From: Catenovulum agarivorans YM01
GTDB taxonomy: Bacteria; Pseudomonadota; Gammaproteobacteria; Enterobacterales; Alteromonadaceae
Length of the DNA: 36,539 nucleotides
Direction: 5' to 3'
Assembly: GCF_000281085.1 (NCBI RefSeq)
Contig: NZ_JH767526.1
Location: 103,539 to 140,077, forward strand
Under the pieces are notes generated by a model. The model had not been told where the DNA came from. It worked only from the letters and a program-made list of their open reading frames with translations, and made no database searches. Shown piece by piece: positions 9,363 to 18,037 of the stretch (position 1 is the stretch's first letter; the number at the start of each line of letters is the position of its first letter). Made by a program: the position numbers and the translations under genes.

Positions 9363-9686
9363 TCAATATTTATTCAATTGATGGGATTTGCTCTGCAGCC
9401 AGCCATTGTGCATTTTTACCAGCAATTTTTGGCAGGCTGAAAAATTTTGTTGCTCAGCTAATCCAAGTAGTTGCTGGTAAAATTTAGTGGATTGCTCGGC
9501 AAATTCTGGCCAAGCTTGTTTGTCGAGTGTGTTGTGCAAAAGTAAGATAACTTTAACCAGCTTGATTTGCTCTTGATGTTGGCATGCTCTGATACCTATT
9601 TCTATGGTCGTAAGCAGTCGATTGACTGCCGGGTCGGCAGCCAATTGATTCAGCTGATAGGCGTTTATTGGATGGTTTTGTGCCAT
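9363..9686 (-). CDS. Hypothetical small helical protein
   Basis: 107 residues, not recognised. It has no signal peptide or membrane segment, and looks all-helical, with heptad-like hydrophobic spacing (LLTTIEIGI, LVKVILLLHNTL) and many Gln, His and Lys. It begins 18 bases after the stop of the 9705-10016 gene, so the two probably share a transcript. The ribosome site is weak (AGG-like), which fits translational coupling. No function is proposed. Confidence 0.6.
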   Translation of the reverse strand: MAQNHPINAYQLNQLAADPAVNRLLTTIEIGIRACQHQEQIKLVKVILLLHNTLDKQAWPEFAEQSTKFYQQLLGLAEQQNFSACQKLLVKMHNGWLQSKSHQLNKY

Positions 9687-9704
9687 TCAAACTTTGCCTG
9701 TCTA

Positions 9705-10016
9705 TTACAGACCAACAACTTCTTGTGCAGACTGATTCGCTTGCGCTTGTTGTGCTAATGCAGGATCTGAATTGACTTGCTCTAGTACTCTTTCAAGCTC
9801 TTGCTCTGCAGCTTGTTCGTCAGCATTGTCGTCAGCTGCCAATTGTTCACTGGTCGATACTTGAGTATTTTCTACCTGGGGAGATGTAGCCAATTCTGCT
9901 TCAGTTTGCTCAATCTCACTGGTTTGTTGAGTTTGGTTGGCTTCCTCAGCTTGGAGTTGACGTAACAACTCAGCACTGCTTGATTGTACTTGTTGTGAAT
10001 TATCTACCTCTGCCAT
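9705..10016 (-). CDS. Gln/Glu/Ala-rich, probably disordered acidic protein
   Basis: 103 residues dominated by Q, E, A, S and D, with almost no aromatic residues and very few Lys or Arg, so it is strongly acidic. Repetitive stretches such as EEANQTQQTSEIEQTEAE suggest disorder or a coiled coil. An AAGGAG site 8 bases before the ATG supports translation. It is first of two genes with 9363-9686. No family is recognised, and low complexity makes homology hard to judge. Confidence 0.65.
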   Translation of the reverse strand: MAEVDNSQQVQSSSAELLRQLQAEEANQTQQTSEIEQTEAELATSPQVENTQVSTSEQLAADDNADEQAAEQELERVLEQVNSDPALAQQAQANQSAQEVVGL

Positions 10017-10064
10017 AACAAAGTCTCCTTAAATCAATCCAACGATATACAAAAATATAGCTGT

Positions 10065-10094
10065 TATTGTTGCTAAATAAAAGTAGCAACAATA
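10065..10094. terminator. Long hairpin downstream of the HAD gene
   Basis: TATTGTTGCTA (10065-10075) pairs perfectly with TAGCAACAATA (10084-10094) around an 8-base loop. It lies between the HAD gene stop and the start of the acidic-protein gene, both on the minus strand. It may separate the two transcription units. No T-run follows directly, so intrinsic termination is uncertain. Confidence 0.5.
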
Positions 10095-10144
10095 TATTGT
10101 TCGACAGTTAAATTCATCAGCGTCCACAATCCTTGCCACATAGC

Positions 10145-10807
10145 TTACTCAAAAGTTAGCTGAGCAAAACTGTCAACAACGGCCAGTGCTTTTTCAGCGA
10201 TTTCCGGCTCTATTGGTAAATAATCTGGGATAATGATAGTTTGGCAACCTGCTCGAATAGCTGCTAGCGCACCTGGGTTTGAATCTTCAAACGCTAAGGT
10301 GTTCATAGCCTCTGTGTTTAACTCAGTACATGCTTTTAAATAACATTCTGGCTCAGGTTTAGCTAATTTCACATCTTCGGCACAGATCATTACATCAAAG
10401 TAGGCTAAGTAATCTGTATTGCTAAAATTCTTGATCGCGATTTCTCGTCGAGTGGAAGTAACTAGCGCCATAGGTAGGTTTTTATCAATACATTGTCTGA
10501 AAAATTGATCAAAACCTTGTTTTACTCGGAGGTTGTGTATTTTTAATTGGGCAACTGAAGTTTGATGGGCACTGATAAAACTTTGCATATCCACACTAGC
10601 ATCAAACATTTCGCTGGCCATGCGATAACACTCTGCAGAACGCACCCCTGCAAATTCATCGTACATTTTTGCGGTAAAATGCTGGTTAAATTTCGCTGCT
10701 GTATCCACCCAAGCTTGGCAATATATGCTTTCGCTGTCAAATATAGTGCCGTCCATATCGAATAGCATTGCTTTTGCATTAGGTAACATAAACTGTTTCA
10801 TAAACAT
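10145..10807 (-). CDS. HAD-superfamily phosphatase (beta-phosphoglucomutase-like)
   Basis: A 220-residue HAD subfamily IA hydrolase. Motif I is FDMDGTIFDSE, with nucleophile Asp17 and acid/base Asp19. A four-helix cap follows, then motif II VTSTRRE, the lysine region KLAKPEPECY, and motif III FEDSNPGALAA. The expected role is phosphatase or phosphoglucomutase on a small sugar phosphate; the substrate cannot be read from the sequence. The ATG at 10807 directly abuts the TAA of the upstream gene, so translation is probably coupled. A second ATG lies two codons in. Confidence 0.85.
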   Translation of the reverse strand: MFMKQFMLPNAKAMLFDMDGTIFDSESIYCQAWVDTAAKFNQHFTAKMYDEFAGVRSAECYRMASEMFDASVDMQSFISAHQTSVAQLKIHNLRVKQGFDQFFRQCIDKNLPMALVTSTRREIAIKNFSNTDYLAYFDVMICAEDVKLAKPEPECYLKACTELNTEAMNTLAFEDSNPGALAAIRAGCQTIIIPDYLPIEPEIAEKALAVVDSFAQLTFE

Positions 10808-11227
10808 TTAAATTGATTCGTTGTTTTTCTCTGCTAGGTAGTCTTCGACAAAGTTAGTTAAATACTTGTCGATAAATTCTTGTTTGCACCAAAGTTCATC
10901 TGAGCATATGCCACGATGCTCAGGGTTTAGCAAATAGCAATCAACAACGACAGGGCCACTAGCGGTCGTGACCGTCAAGCTGGTTCGTTGATAATACGCT
11001 CCTTCGAATATGTCTAGTTTCAGGACATCCTCGGGTGTTACGTCAAAGTAAACCATACCATCTACTGAATGTTCATCGTCCTCGACTATCACAGGGTAAG
11101 TTGCTTGTTTTACTTTGACTCGTTTGAATTTATCTAGCTGGGCGGGGGCTTGTTGATAATAACCGCTGACCTGTTTTTGCCAAACTGGCTCGTACATTAA
11201 CGAGCCATAGGTGAATATATTGGTCAA
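10808..11227 (-). CDS. Gamma-glutamylcyclotransferase-like (AIG2/GGCT fold) protein
   Basis: 139 residues. The N-terminal substrate-binding motif YGSL is at 7-10 and the candidate catalytic glutamate is Glu75 in LDIFEGAYYQR, both GGCT hallmarks. It probably acts on gamma-glutamyl peptides or a related modified amine, but the exact reaction is open. The start is TTG at 11227: an AGGGA site lies 7 bases upstream, and the only nearby ATG (Met11) would remove the YGSL motif. It sits between yciA and the HAD gene with gaps of 4 and 0 bases. Confidence 0.82.
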   Translation of the reverse strand: MTNIFTYGSLMYEPVWQKQVSGYYQQAPAQLDKFKRVKVKQATYPVIVEDDEHSVDGMVYFDVTPEDVLKLDIFEGAYYQRTSLTVTTASGPVVVDCYLLNPEHRGICSDELWCKQEFIDKYLTNFVEDYLAEKNNESI

Positions 11228-11231
11228 CTGA

Positions 11232-11633
11232 TTAGTCCCTCACTACTTTATGTTTGTTGCCTTGGTCGTCAATGGCAACATAGGTAAATTCGCCTTCACA
11301 TACCTTAAAACTTTGTTTGTTTTCTAAGTTTCTCAATACAGGTTCGACCCATACTTCCAGTTTAATTTTCATCGAGGTATTGCCGATTTTTGCGACTGTG
11401 CCGTAGCAACTGAAAATATCACCAACGTGGACAGGGCTTATAAAGAGGATGTTATTAACTGCAACTGTTACCGTACGGCTTTTTGCGACCGCCTTAGCTA
11501 GCATGCCACCTGCAATGTCCATTTGCGACATGATCCAACCACCAAAAATATCGCCATTGGCGTTAGTATCGGCGGGCATTGCCTGTGTTCTTAAAATTAA
11601 CTCGCCTTCAGCGCACGCTTTTGAATCGCCCAT
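11232..11633 (-). CDS. yciA: Acyl-CoA thioesterase YciA
   Basis: A 133-residue hotdog-fold thioesterase that hydrolyses short to long acyl-CoAs in the cytoplasm. The family motif NANGDIFGGW has the catalytic Asp28, followed by a long helix (QMDIAGGMLAKAVA) and PVHVGDIFSCYG. Its length matches E. coli YciA (132 residues). It is the first gene of a three-gene minus-strand operon with the GGCT-like and HAD genes, divergent from the chemoreceptor. Confidence 0.92.
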   Translation of the reverse strand: MGDSKACAEGELILRTQAMPADTNANGDIFGGWIMSQMDIAGGMLAKAVAKSRTVTVAVNNILFISPVHVGDIFSCYGTVAKIGNTSMKIKLEVWVEPVLRNLENKQSFKVCEGEFTYVAIDDQGNKHKVVRD

Positions 11634-11747
11634 TTTTTGTCCTCTAACATCTTAATATAGTTGGATTATTCTAGTTCTAGCATTGTAAACTGCTAAAAAT
11701 AATCTAGTCTGTTAAAAGTATACGTTATTTACTAACAATTGTGAGCC

Positions 11748-13766
11748 GTGATCCAACTTAGCCTGAAAAAAAGTTTATTAATTAGTACAGCTGTTTATCT
11801 GGCTCTATTGGTCTTGGTTAGTATGTCATCGCTATCTCGTGTCAGCGATATGCAAAAAATGGCAGTGAAACAACAAAATAAAGCTGTATTGGTGCAACAG
11901 CGAGCGACGCAAATTCAGCTTAATTTACTCCAGCAAATTAAACTGAGTTCTGCAAGTTTAGCTGCGGATAATGAAGTCGCGGTAACAGAGTTAGCCAGCA
12001 GTTATCAGAATTTACGTCAACAATTCGAACAAAATTTCCAACAGTTTAAACTACAGGATCAACAAACTTCACAACCGCTATTAAAACAATTAGCGACAAG
12101 CACTCACAACTATAGTCAAAGTGCTAAAGCCTTGTTTGACAATAGCAGCGAAATATTTTTATTAACGGCAAAACTAGATGATACATTGCTCAAGTTTGAG
12201 CTGGCTGCTGATGAACTTGGTGCCCAAATATTAGATATTGCTTATGCCGATCACGCAGACAACTCTACGCAAGTCGAAGCGATAGCCAATCAGTTAGATA
12301 CTGCACTATTTACCATTATCGGAATTGGCAAAGAGGTTTATAGTGTGCAGAAAAAAACTGCGCTTGAGCAGATAGAAGAATCACTGAGTTTCGCCTTGAG
12401 TGATTATAAAATTAAAAAAGACTACTTATCACAAAACCTTCAGCCACAAATGTTTGATCAACAAATCAAACAACTAGATCAACTTGCATTCATAGCATTT
12501 GCACTTCTACAGGATAATAACCATGGTTTGTTGAGTATTAAAAAGCAGTTGCTAGCTAGTATTCATCAGCAAAAGGTTCTCCACCAAACTGGCGAACACC
12601 AGGTCAATGATGCATTAGCTGTTGCTGAAGAGATTAAGTTGGCCGCTGAACAAAATATGTCGGATATTCAAAAAGCGGTTGGGGAAAATGTCGAAGCTGC
12701 CAAACAAATGGCGTTAATTATCATGCTGATTAGTTTGGCTGTCGGAGCTGTTACTTATTGGTTAACCATAAAAGCGATTATTACACCTATTTCTGGAATT
12801 GCTAAAGTTGTTGCCGCGATTGCGAGTGGCGATTTGACCCGCCAACTGCGAACTCGAGGAAATGATGAGTTAGGTCAGTTATCCGGCGATATCAATAAGA
12901 TGACTGATAATTTGCTTTCCTTAGTTAAACTGATTAGTGATGTGTCTGGACAATTAAATAGATCTGCTCAATTGGCCTTTGATAAAAATAGCCACTTAGG
13001 TCAACAGTTGGCTGTGACCTTGGATTTATCAGCAAAAACGCAGCACAACACACAACAAGTAGAAGAAAGTGCGTTAAAGGTCTCGTCAGATTTGGAAGTT
13101 TTTGCTGAGCATATGAATGACAATGTTATCCATGTCAAAAATAGCCGCGACAATTGTGTTAACTCTAAAAAGCTGGTTCATCAGCTAAACTCACAAGCAA
13201 AACAGTCGGGCCAGAATATTGAACAGCTGAAACGCCGCTCAAGTGAAATTAATAATATAGTCGACACCATAGAAAAAATAGCCGAACAAACAAATCTGCT
13301 TGCACTCAACGCTGCAATTGAAGCTGCAAGAGCAGGTGAGTTGGGGCGGGGTTTTGCTGTGGTCGCTGACGAAGTTCGTGAGCTTGCTTCTAGAACACAG
13401 AATTCAACGTTACAAATTCAATCTATTATTGCTGAACTGCTCAAAGAGATTGATTGCGCGTATGTGTCAATGCAATCGAGCATTGAAACCAGTACAGATG
13501 TCACTGACAGTATCAGCCTGCTTGATAACTCAATGGAAAAAATTAAACAGGATATAGAAACAATTCAGCTTGAGTTTGGACAAACACTAGCCGCCTTGAA
13601 ACAGCAAAGTGAGTCAATTGAAGATGTAAATGACTCAGTTAGTCGGATAGAAGGTATAGCAGATAAAAATGTGCAAACCGCCGCTGATGCGGTCAAGCAA
13701 TCAGAACAAATTAGTCTTTTTTCGGAAAAACTTAACCAAGTTATTCAAAGATTTAAAATCAACTAG
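11748..13766 (+). CDS. Methyl-accepting chemotaxis protein
   Basis: A 672-residue transmembrane chemoreceptor. TM1 is about 8-28, with a Gln-rich all-helical periplasmic sensor of ~290 residues (30-320) that suits a helical-bimodular type. TM2 is about 321-342, the HAMP domain about 343-395, and the signalling domain runs to the end. The kinase-contact tip [19 protein letters not shown] (513-531) and [15 protein letters not shown] are intact. There is no C-terminal CheR/CheB tether pentapeptide. The GTG start at 11748 is needed to keep TM1. The ligand is unknown. Its stop lies only 10 bases from the tRNA repeat region. Confidence 0.93.
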   Translation: MIQLSLKKSLLISTAVYLALLVLVSMSSLSRVSDMQKMAVKQQNKAVLVQQRATQIQLNLLQQIKLSSASLAADNEVAVTELASSYQNLRQQFEQNFQQFKLQDQQTSQPLLKQLATSTHNYSQSAKALFDNSSEIFLLTAKLDDTLLKFELAADELGAQILDIAYADHADNSTQVEAIANQLDTALFTIIGIGKEVYSVQKKTALEQIEESLSFALSDYKIKKDYLSQNLQPQMFDQQIKQLDQLAFIAFALLQDNNHGLLSIKKQLLASIHQQKVLHQTGEHQVNDALAVAEEIKLAAEQNMSDIQKAVGENVEAAKQMALIIMLISLAVGAVTYWLTIKAIITPISGIAKVVAAIASGDLTRQLRTRGNDELGQLSGDINKMTDNLLSLVKLISDVSGQLNRSAQLAFDKNSHLGQQLAVTLDLSAKTQHNTQQVEESALKVSSDLEVFAEHMNDNVIHVKNSRDNCVNSKKLVHQLNSQAKQSGQNIEQLKRRSSEINNIVDTIEKIAEQTNLLALNAAIEAARAGELGRGFAVVADEVRELASRTQNSTLQIQSIIAELLKEIDCAYVSMQSSIETSTDVTDSISLLDNSMEKIKQDIETIQLEFGQTLAALKQQSESIEDVNDSVSRIEGIADKNVQTAADAVKQSEQISLFSEKLNQVIQRFKIN

Positions 13767-13775
13767 AATGGATGC

Positions 13776-13864
13776 GGCGAATAACCCGTTTTGGCACTGA
13801 TGTTGAAGATATAATAAGTAAGAGAATTGGTTGCGGGAGCTGGATTTGAACCAACGACCTTCGG
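13776..13864. repeat. Direct repeat of tRNA-fMet 3' half plus flank, unit A
   Basis: This 89-base stretch is nearly the same as 13904-13991 (unit B). Both start GGCGAATAACCCGT, share a GAAGATATAATA tract, and end in 38 identical bases of tRNA-fMet. In unit A the tRNA identity stops at CTTCGG, while in unit B a full tRNA continues. Confidence 0.85.
13828..13864 (-). pseudogene. Truncated tRNA-fMet remnant
   Basis: The 3' 37 bases of tRNA-fMet (end of the anticodon arm, variable loop, T-arm, acceptor 3' strand and CCA) are intact. Beyond CTTCGG the 5' half is lost or scrambled. The next bases read, on the minus strand, CTCACTTAAAGCC, which could be a decayed version of CTCATAACCC. It cannot fold as a tRNA. 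Confidence 0.85.
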
Positions 13865-13903
13865 CTTTAAGTGAGTTTCGAACGTAGAATTAGCGAGCCT
13901 CTG

Positions 13904-14031
<128 letters not shown>

Positions 14032-14075
14032 ACACTTAAGACAAGAATAACAGTAACATCTTTAGAAAAGAAAAT

Positions 14076-14152
<77 letters not shown>

Positions 14153-14195
14153 ACACTGCTATTAATCAGCTGCATGTGCTGCTGATGTGGCGTGC

Positions 14196-14223
14196 ATACT
14201 AAGGGATTTTTATTTAAATGCAA
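14196..14223 (-). promoter_or_regulatory. Promoter of the tRNA-fMet array
   Basis: On the minus strand TTGCAT (14218-14223), a 16-base spacer and TAGTAT (14196-14201) are followed by the GC-rich GCACGCC. The transcript would start near 14189, about 37 bases before the first tRNA. Confidence 0.65.
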
Positions 14224-14319
14224 GCCTTTATGTAAAATTTATGACTGTTCGGTGGAAAACTGAACGATTAGCTCTGAGTAGCTGAAAAAGTGTCGGAAAA
14301 GTTTAAAAAATTTAACATC

Positions 14320-14353
14320 TTGATTGCAAGTTCAACTTTTATCTCGCAATCAA
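14320..14353. other. Inverted repeat TTGATTGC/GCAATCAA
   Basis: A perfect 8-base inverted repeat (14320-14327 and 14346-14353) with an 18-base loop lies in the 397-base gap between the tRNA array and the DUF1302 gene. It could be an operator or RNA hairpin. The rest of the gap holds the tRNA promoter and the FadR-like site. Confidence 0.4.
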
Positions 14354-14429
14354 AGCATGGGCTATTTATTGAATGCTTTTTCATCAATTTTAGGTGTTTG
14401 AAATATATCTGCTTATTAATTCATTTAAT

Positions 14430-14446
14430 AACTGGTACGACCATTA
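14430..14446. promoter_or_regulatory. Candidate FadR operator before the DUF1302-RND operon
   Basis: AACTGGTACGACCATTA is an imperfect palindrome (TGGT-ACG-ACCA core). Its inner CTGGTACGACCA is identical to the centre of the E. coli fadBA operator as I remember it (ATCTGGTACGACCAGAT). It lies 104 bases before the DUF1302 start. A FadR gene is not in this window, so binding is inferred. Confidence 0.6.
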
Positions 14447-14549
14447 AAGTGTGTTAAGATTATGTAAGAAAATAATAAGCAAGTTTGGTGTACTACTCTA
14501 TAGTTATCAAAACTGTTTTGTAAATTGATGCTAAGCCATTGGAGTGTTT

Positions 14550-16652
14550 ATGCAGATTAAATCCAATAAATTAAAATATAGCGCTTTGTGTTGCGCACTC
14601 GCAGTAAGCTCTGTTTCTTCAGTTAATGCGGCTCGATTTGAGCTTGGAGATTTTGAAGTTAATTTTGACTCATCTTTTACTTTGGGTACAAGTTATCGGG
14701 TAGAAAACAGAGATTGGTCTTTAATCGGTAAAAACAATCAAACCAACTTAAGTTGGAACAATGACAATGGTCCGTATAATACCGCCGTTAATAATGTATA
14801 CACAGCACAAGATGTATGGGCTGAAGCAGGCTCTTATTCAGCCAATGGTGATTTGGCTAATTTAAACCATGATCCAGGTGAAGCATTTTCGCGTATTTTT
14901 TCGGGTACGCACGAATTAAGTGTCAGTCAAGATAACTGGGGTGTTTTTACTCGTTTTATGTATTTTTATGACGACGCGGCGCATGATACTAAAGCATGGA
15001 AAAATCCACTGACAGGAAAAACTTACGATTTATGCCGAGATAAGCAAGCAGAAGAGCGTTTATGTAAAGATTTTCGTTTATTAGATGCTTTTGTTTATTT
15101 TGATTTTGATATTGGTGATATGCCAGTGTCATTACGTATTGGTGATCAAGTTGTGAGTTGGGGCGAAAGCACGCTCATTACTCATGGTATTAACTCAATC
15201 AACCCGGTCGACATTACCCGTTTACGTGCACCAGGTGCGGAATTAAAAGAAGCTTTTATTCCGGTTGGTATGGTTTGGACTTCAATTGGTTTAACTGAAA
15301 ACTTGTCGGTTGATGCCTACTATCAATATGAATGGGAAAAAACCATTTTACCAGCAGCTGGCAGCTATTTTTCGACTAATGATTTTGCCGGTAATGGTGG
15401 TTATTACAATGCTGTACAAATAGGTTTTACCCAGAATCCAGACATTGATGCCGCCTATTTAGCTGAGCAGCTTAATACTTGGGTTAAACAAACTATGACG
15501 GCCAATAAAAGCGATATTGATGCGCAAATGGCAATTTTGGCGACATCCTCTGATCCTAACGCATTACAAGCTGCGGCCGCTGAGTTTTACGATTTAACTT
15601 CAGCTTATTATGTTAATGCAACTAAAGTGGCGATCATGGCGCAGCCACACGAAAATAGATATCCAAAAGATTCTGGTCAGTATGGTTTAAAATTAACTTA
15701 TTATTCGCCAGAGTTAAACGATTCTGAATTTGGCTTATATTATTTAAATTACCACAGTCGACGTCCGGTAATTTCGGGCCGTGCGTCAAACTTTACCCCT
15801 GGTTCATTGTATTCAGATATCCAATACCTATTGGATAACGATATTTCGGTTGAAAATACCAGCCAACTTAAAGCATTTACTCAAGCATTTTTAGAATACC
15901 CTGAAGATATTCAGTTATACGGTTTTAGTTTTAATACCAGTATTGATGAAACTGCATTGGCAGGCGAAATTGCTTATCGTCAAGACGAGCCTTTCCAAAT
16001 CGATGATGTTGAGCTTTTGTATATGGGTATGCCAGAACAATTAGCTAACGCAGGGTTGCGTCCTGATTTAGCTGGTATATCTCAGTTGCCACACGTTCAG
16101 TCTGGTGAAATTGCCCAAGGTTATATACGTTTAGATACATTACAGGCACAAGCAACTTTAACGCATTTATTTGGTCCGACTCTAGGAGCGGATGCGATAG
16201 CTGTTGTATTTGAAGTGGGTGGTGTGCAAGTTAAAGATATGCCAGATCCTGATGTATTGCGTTTAAATGGCCCAGGCACTGCACGAGCGGGCGCTGCAAC
16301 CAGTAAACAAGGTTTACAACTCGCTTTATCTAATGGCGCTGAAACCACTCCATTTCCAACTGAAAATGCTTGGGGTTATCGAGCGTTAGCGCGTTTTACC
16401 TTTAACAACGTTTTTTCTGGTGTAAATGTTTCTCCTAGACTGGTATTTTCGCATGATGTTAGTGGCATTACGCCAGACCCTATGTATTTGTTTGTTGAAG
16501 ACAGACAATCTGCTGCACTAAGCATTAATTTCGATTATCAAAATAAAATTCAATTTGATATGGGTTATAACGCATTTTGGGGTGGCGTAGGTCAAAGTAA
16601 CAGTTTTGCTGATAGAGATTATGTATCTTTCAGTGTTAAATATTCAATTTAG
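14550..16652 (+). CDS. DUF1302 family outer-membrane beta-barrel protein
   Basis: A 700-residue exported protein. The signal peptide ends near VNA at 25-27. The mature part begins ARFELGDFEVNFDSSFTLGTSYR and has alternating aromatic beta-strands, ending in YVSFSVKYSI, a C-terminal aromatic strand typical of outer-membrane barrels. Family hallmarks include DWSLIGKNN, the RIGDQVVSWGE region and INPVDI. Function in the family is uncharacterised; a channel or receptor for a hydrophobic compound is an inference from its neighbours. The ATG at 14550 has GGAG 5 bases upstream; an upstream GTG at 14544 overlaps that site. It heads an operon with gaps of 10, 7 and 5 bases. Confidence 0.88.
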   Translation: MQIKSNKLKYSALCCALAVSSVSSVNAARFELGDFEVNFDSSFTLGTSYRVENRDWSLIGKNNQTNLSWNNDNGPYNTAVNNVYTAQDVWAEAGSYSANGDLANLNHDPGEAFSRIFSGTHELSVSQDNWGVFTRFMYFYDDAAHDTKAWKNPLTGKTYDLCRDKQAEERLCKDFRLLDAFVYFDFDIGDMPVSLRIGDQVVSWGESTLITHGINSINPVDITRLRAPGAELKEAFIPVGMVWTSIGLTENLSVDAYYQYEWEKTILPAAGSYFSTNDFAGNGGYYNAVQIGFTQNPDIDAAYLAEQLNTWVKQTMTANKSDIDAQMAILATSSDPNALQAAAAEFYDLTSAYYVNATKVAIMAQPHENRYPKDSGQYGLKLTYYSPELNDSEFGLYYLNYHSRRPVISGRASNFTPGSLYSDIQYLLDNDISVENTSQLKAFTQAFLEYPEDIQLYGFSFNTSIDETALAGEIAYRQDEPFQIDDVELLYMGMPEQLANAGLRPDLAGISQLPHVQSGEIAQGYIRLDTLQAQATLTHLFGPTLGADAIAVVFEVGGVQVKDMPDPDVLRLNGPGTARAGAATSKQGLQLALSNGAETTPFPTENAWGYRALARFTFNNVFSGVNVSPRLVFSHDVSGITPDPMYLFVEDRQSAALSINFDYQNKIQFDMGYNAFWGGVGQSNSFADRDYVSFSVKYSI

Positions 16653-16662
16653 GGTGTCGTCT

Positions 16663-18030
16663 ATGAAGTTTTGTAAATCCATTATCACCACTGCTATTGT
16701 GCTTTCAGCTTGCAGTTTGAATATTCAAGCCAAAGTATCTGAGCAAGATGCGAAACAGTTAGGAACCACTTTAACCCCATTAGGAGCAGAAAAAGCTGCC
16801 AATAAAGATGGTAGTATTCCGGCTTGGACAGGTGGTATCACTCAAGCTCCAGCTGGGTATACTGTTGGTGATCATCACCCAGATCCATTTGCGCAAGATA
16901 AAGTGCAGTTCGTCATTACCGCTGCCAACTATCAGCAATACAGCGAGTTTTTATCGCCAGGTCAAATCGCTTTATTTAAAGCCTATCCTGAAACTTTTAA
17001 AATGCCGGTATATCAAAGTCGCCGCACAGCTTCATTGCCTCAATTTGTTTACGATGCAACGATAAAAAATGCGACAAGTGCGCAATTGGTATCAGATGGT
17101 GAAGGTGTTGAAAATGCAATCATAGGTGTGCCTTTCCCAATTCCACAAAATGGTTTAGAAGCCATTTGGAATCATGTATTACGTTATCGTGGGCCTGGAG
17201 TTGCACGTTGGGGTGGGCAAGCAGGCCCAACCGCTAGCGGCGATTACACTATGATAGGTTTTGACGAACAAGTTATGTTCTTGTATTCGCAACAAGATAT
17301 GACGTCTGAGAAAATTGCTGAAGACAATATTATCTCAATGTTTAAACAAGAAGTGACTTCACCAGCACGTTTAAAAGGTACGGCTTTATTAGTACATGAA
17401 ACTTTAGATCAAGTTAAACAGCCACGCCAAGCTTGGACTTATAACACTGGTCAACGCCGTGTACGTAAAGCACCGAATATTGCATTTGATGCACCGGGTA
17501 CCGCATCTGATGGTTTAAGAACAACGGACGATTTTGATTTGTTCAACGGTTCTCCTGGTCGCTATAACTGGACTTTAGTTGGCAAAAAGGAGCTGTACAT
17601 TCCATATAATAGTTATGCATTACATGCTAAAGGTGTGTCATATGATGACATTTTGAAACCTGGCCACATTAACCCAGAGTTAACCCGTTATGAAAAACAC
17701 CGAGTTTGGGTAGTTGAAGCTAATCTAAAAGACAATATGCGTCATATATACCAAAAACGCGTGTTCTTTATTGACGAAGACAGCTGGCAAATTGCTGTAG
17801 CTGATGCATATGATGCGCGTAACGAATTGTATCGAGTAAACATGACGCATGCGGTTAATTATTATGAAGTACCAACAACTTGGACAACATTAGATGTTTA
17901 CCATGATTTAAATTCGCGTCGTTACTTGGCGTTAGGTTTAGATAATAACGAAAAAATGTATGATTTTGACGTTAAGTTGGACAAAGGTGATTTTACCCCA
18001 CAAGCGTTACGTAGACAGGGTTTAAGATAA
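16663..18030 (+). CDS. DUF1329 family periplasmic or lipoprotein partner
   Basis: 455 residues with an N-terminal export signal. Cleavage could be type I after NIQA (residue ~23), or lipoprotein processing at Cys17 in a LSAC lipobox; both are plausible. Family hallmarks include LTPLGAEKAANKDGSIPAW (about 36-54), WNHVLRYRG, NTGQRRVRKAP and YEKHRVWVVEA. I recall DUF1329 being grouped with LolA/LolB-like hydrophobic-ligand carriers, which would fit a shuttle between RND pump and outer membrane, but this cannot be tested by eye. The start ATG at 16663 follows AGGGTG. A longer frame opens at 16606 inside the upstream gene and lacks a signal at its start. Confidence 0.88.
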   Translation: MKFCKSIITTAIVLSACSLNIQAKVSEQDAKQLGTTLTPLGAEKAANKDGSIPAWTGGITQAPAGYTVGDHHPDPFAQDKVQFVITAANYQQYSEFLSPGQIALFKAYPETFKMPVYQSRRTASLPQFVYDATIKNATSAQLVSDGEGVENAIIGVPFPIPQNGLEAIWNHVLRYRGPGVARWGGQAGPTASGDYTMIGFDEQVMFLYSQQDMTSEKIAEDNIISMFKQEVTSPARLKGTALLVHETLDQVKQPRQAWTYNTGQRRVRKAPNIAFDAPGTASDGLRTTDDFDLFNGSPGRYNWTLVGKKELYIPYNSYALHAKGVSYDDILKPGHINPELTRYEKHRVWVVEANLKDNMRHIYQKRVFFIDEDSWQIAVADAYDARNELYRVNMTHAVNYYEVPTTWTTLDVYHDLNSRRYLALGLDNNEKMYDFDVKLDKGDFTPQALRRQGLR

Positions 18031-18037
18031 GGCTTAT

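Noticed and set aside
13865-13903. Remnant of an integrated mobile element between the tRNA repeats
   Set aside because: Only about 40 bases with no integrase, no terminal repeats and no coding content, so an element cannot be claimed.
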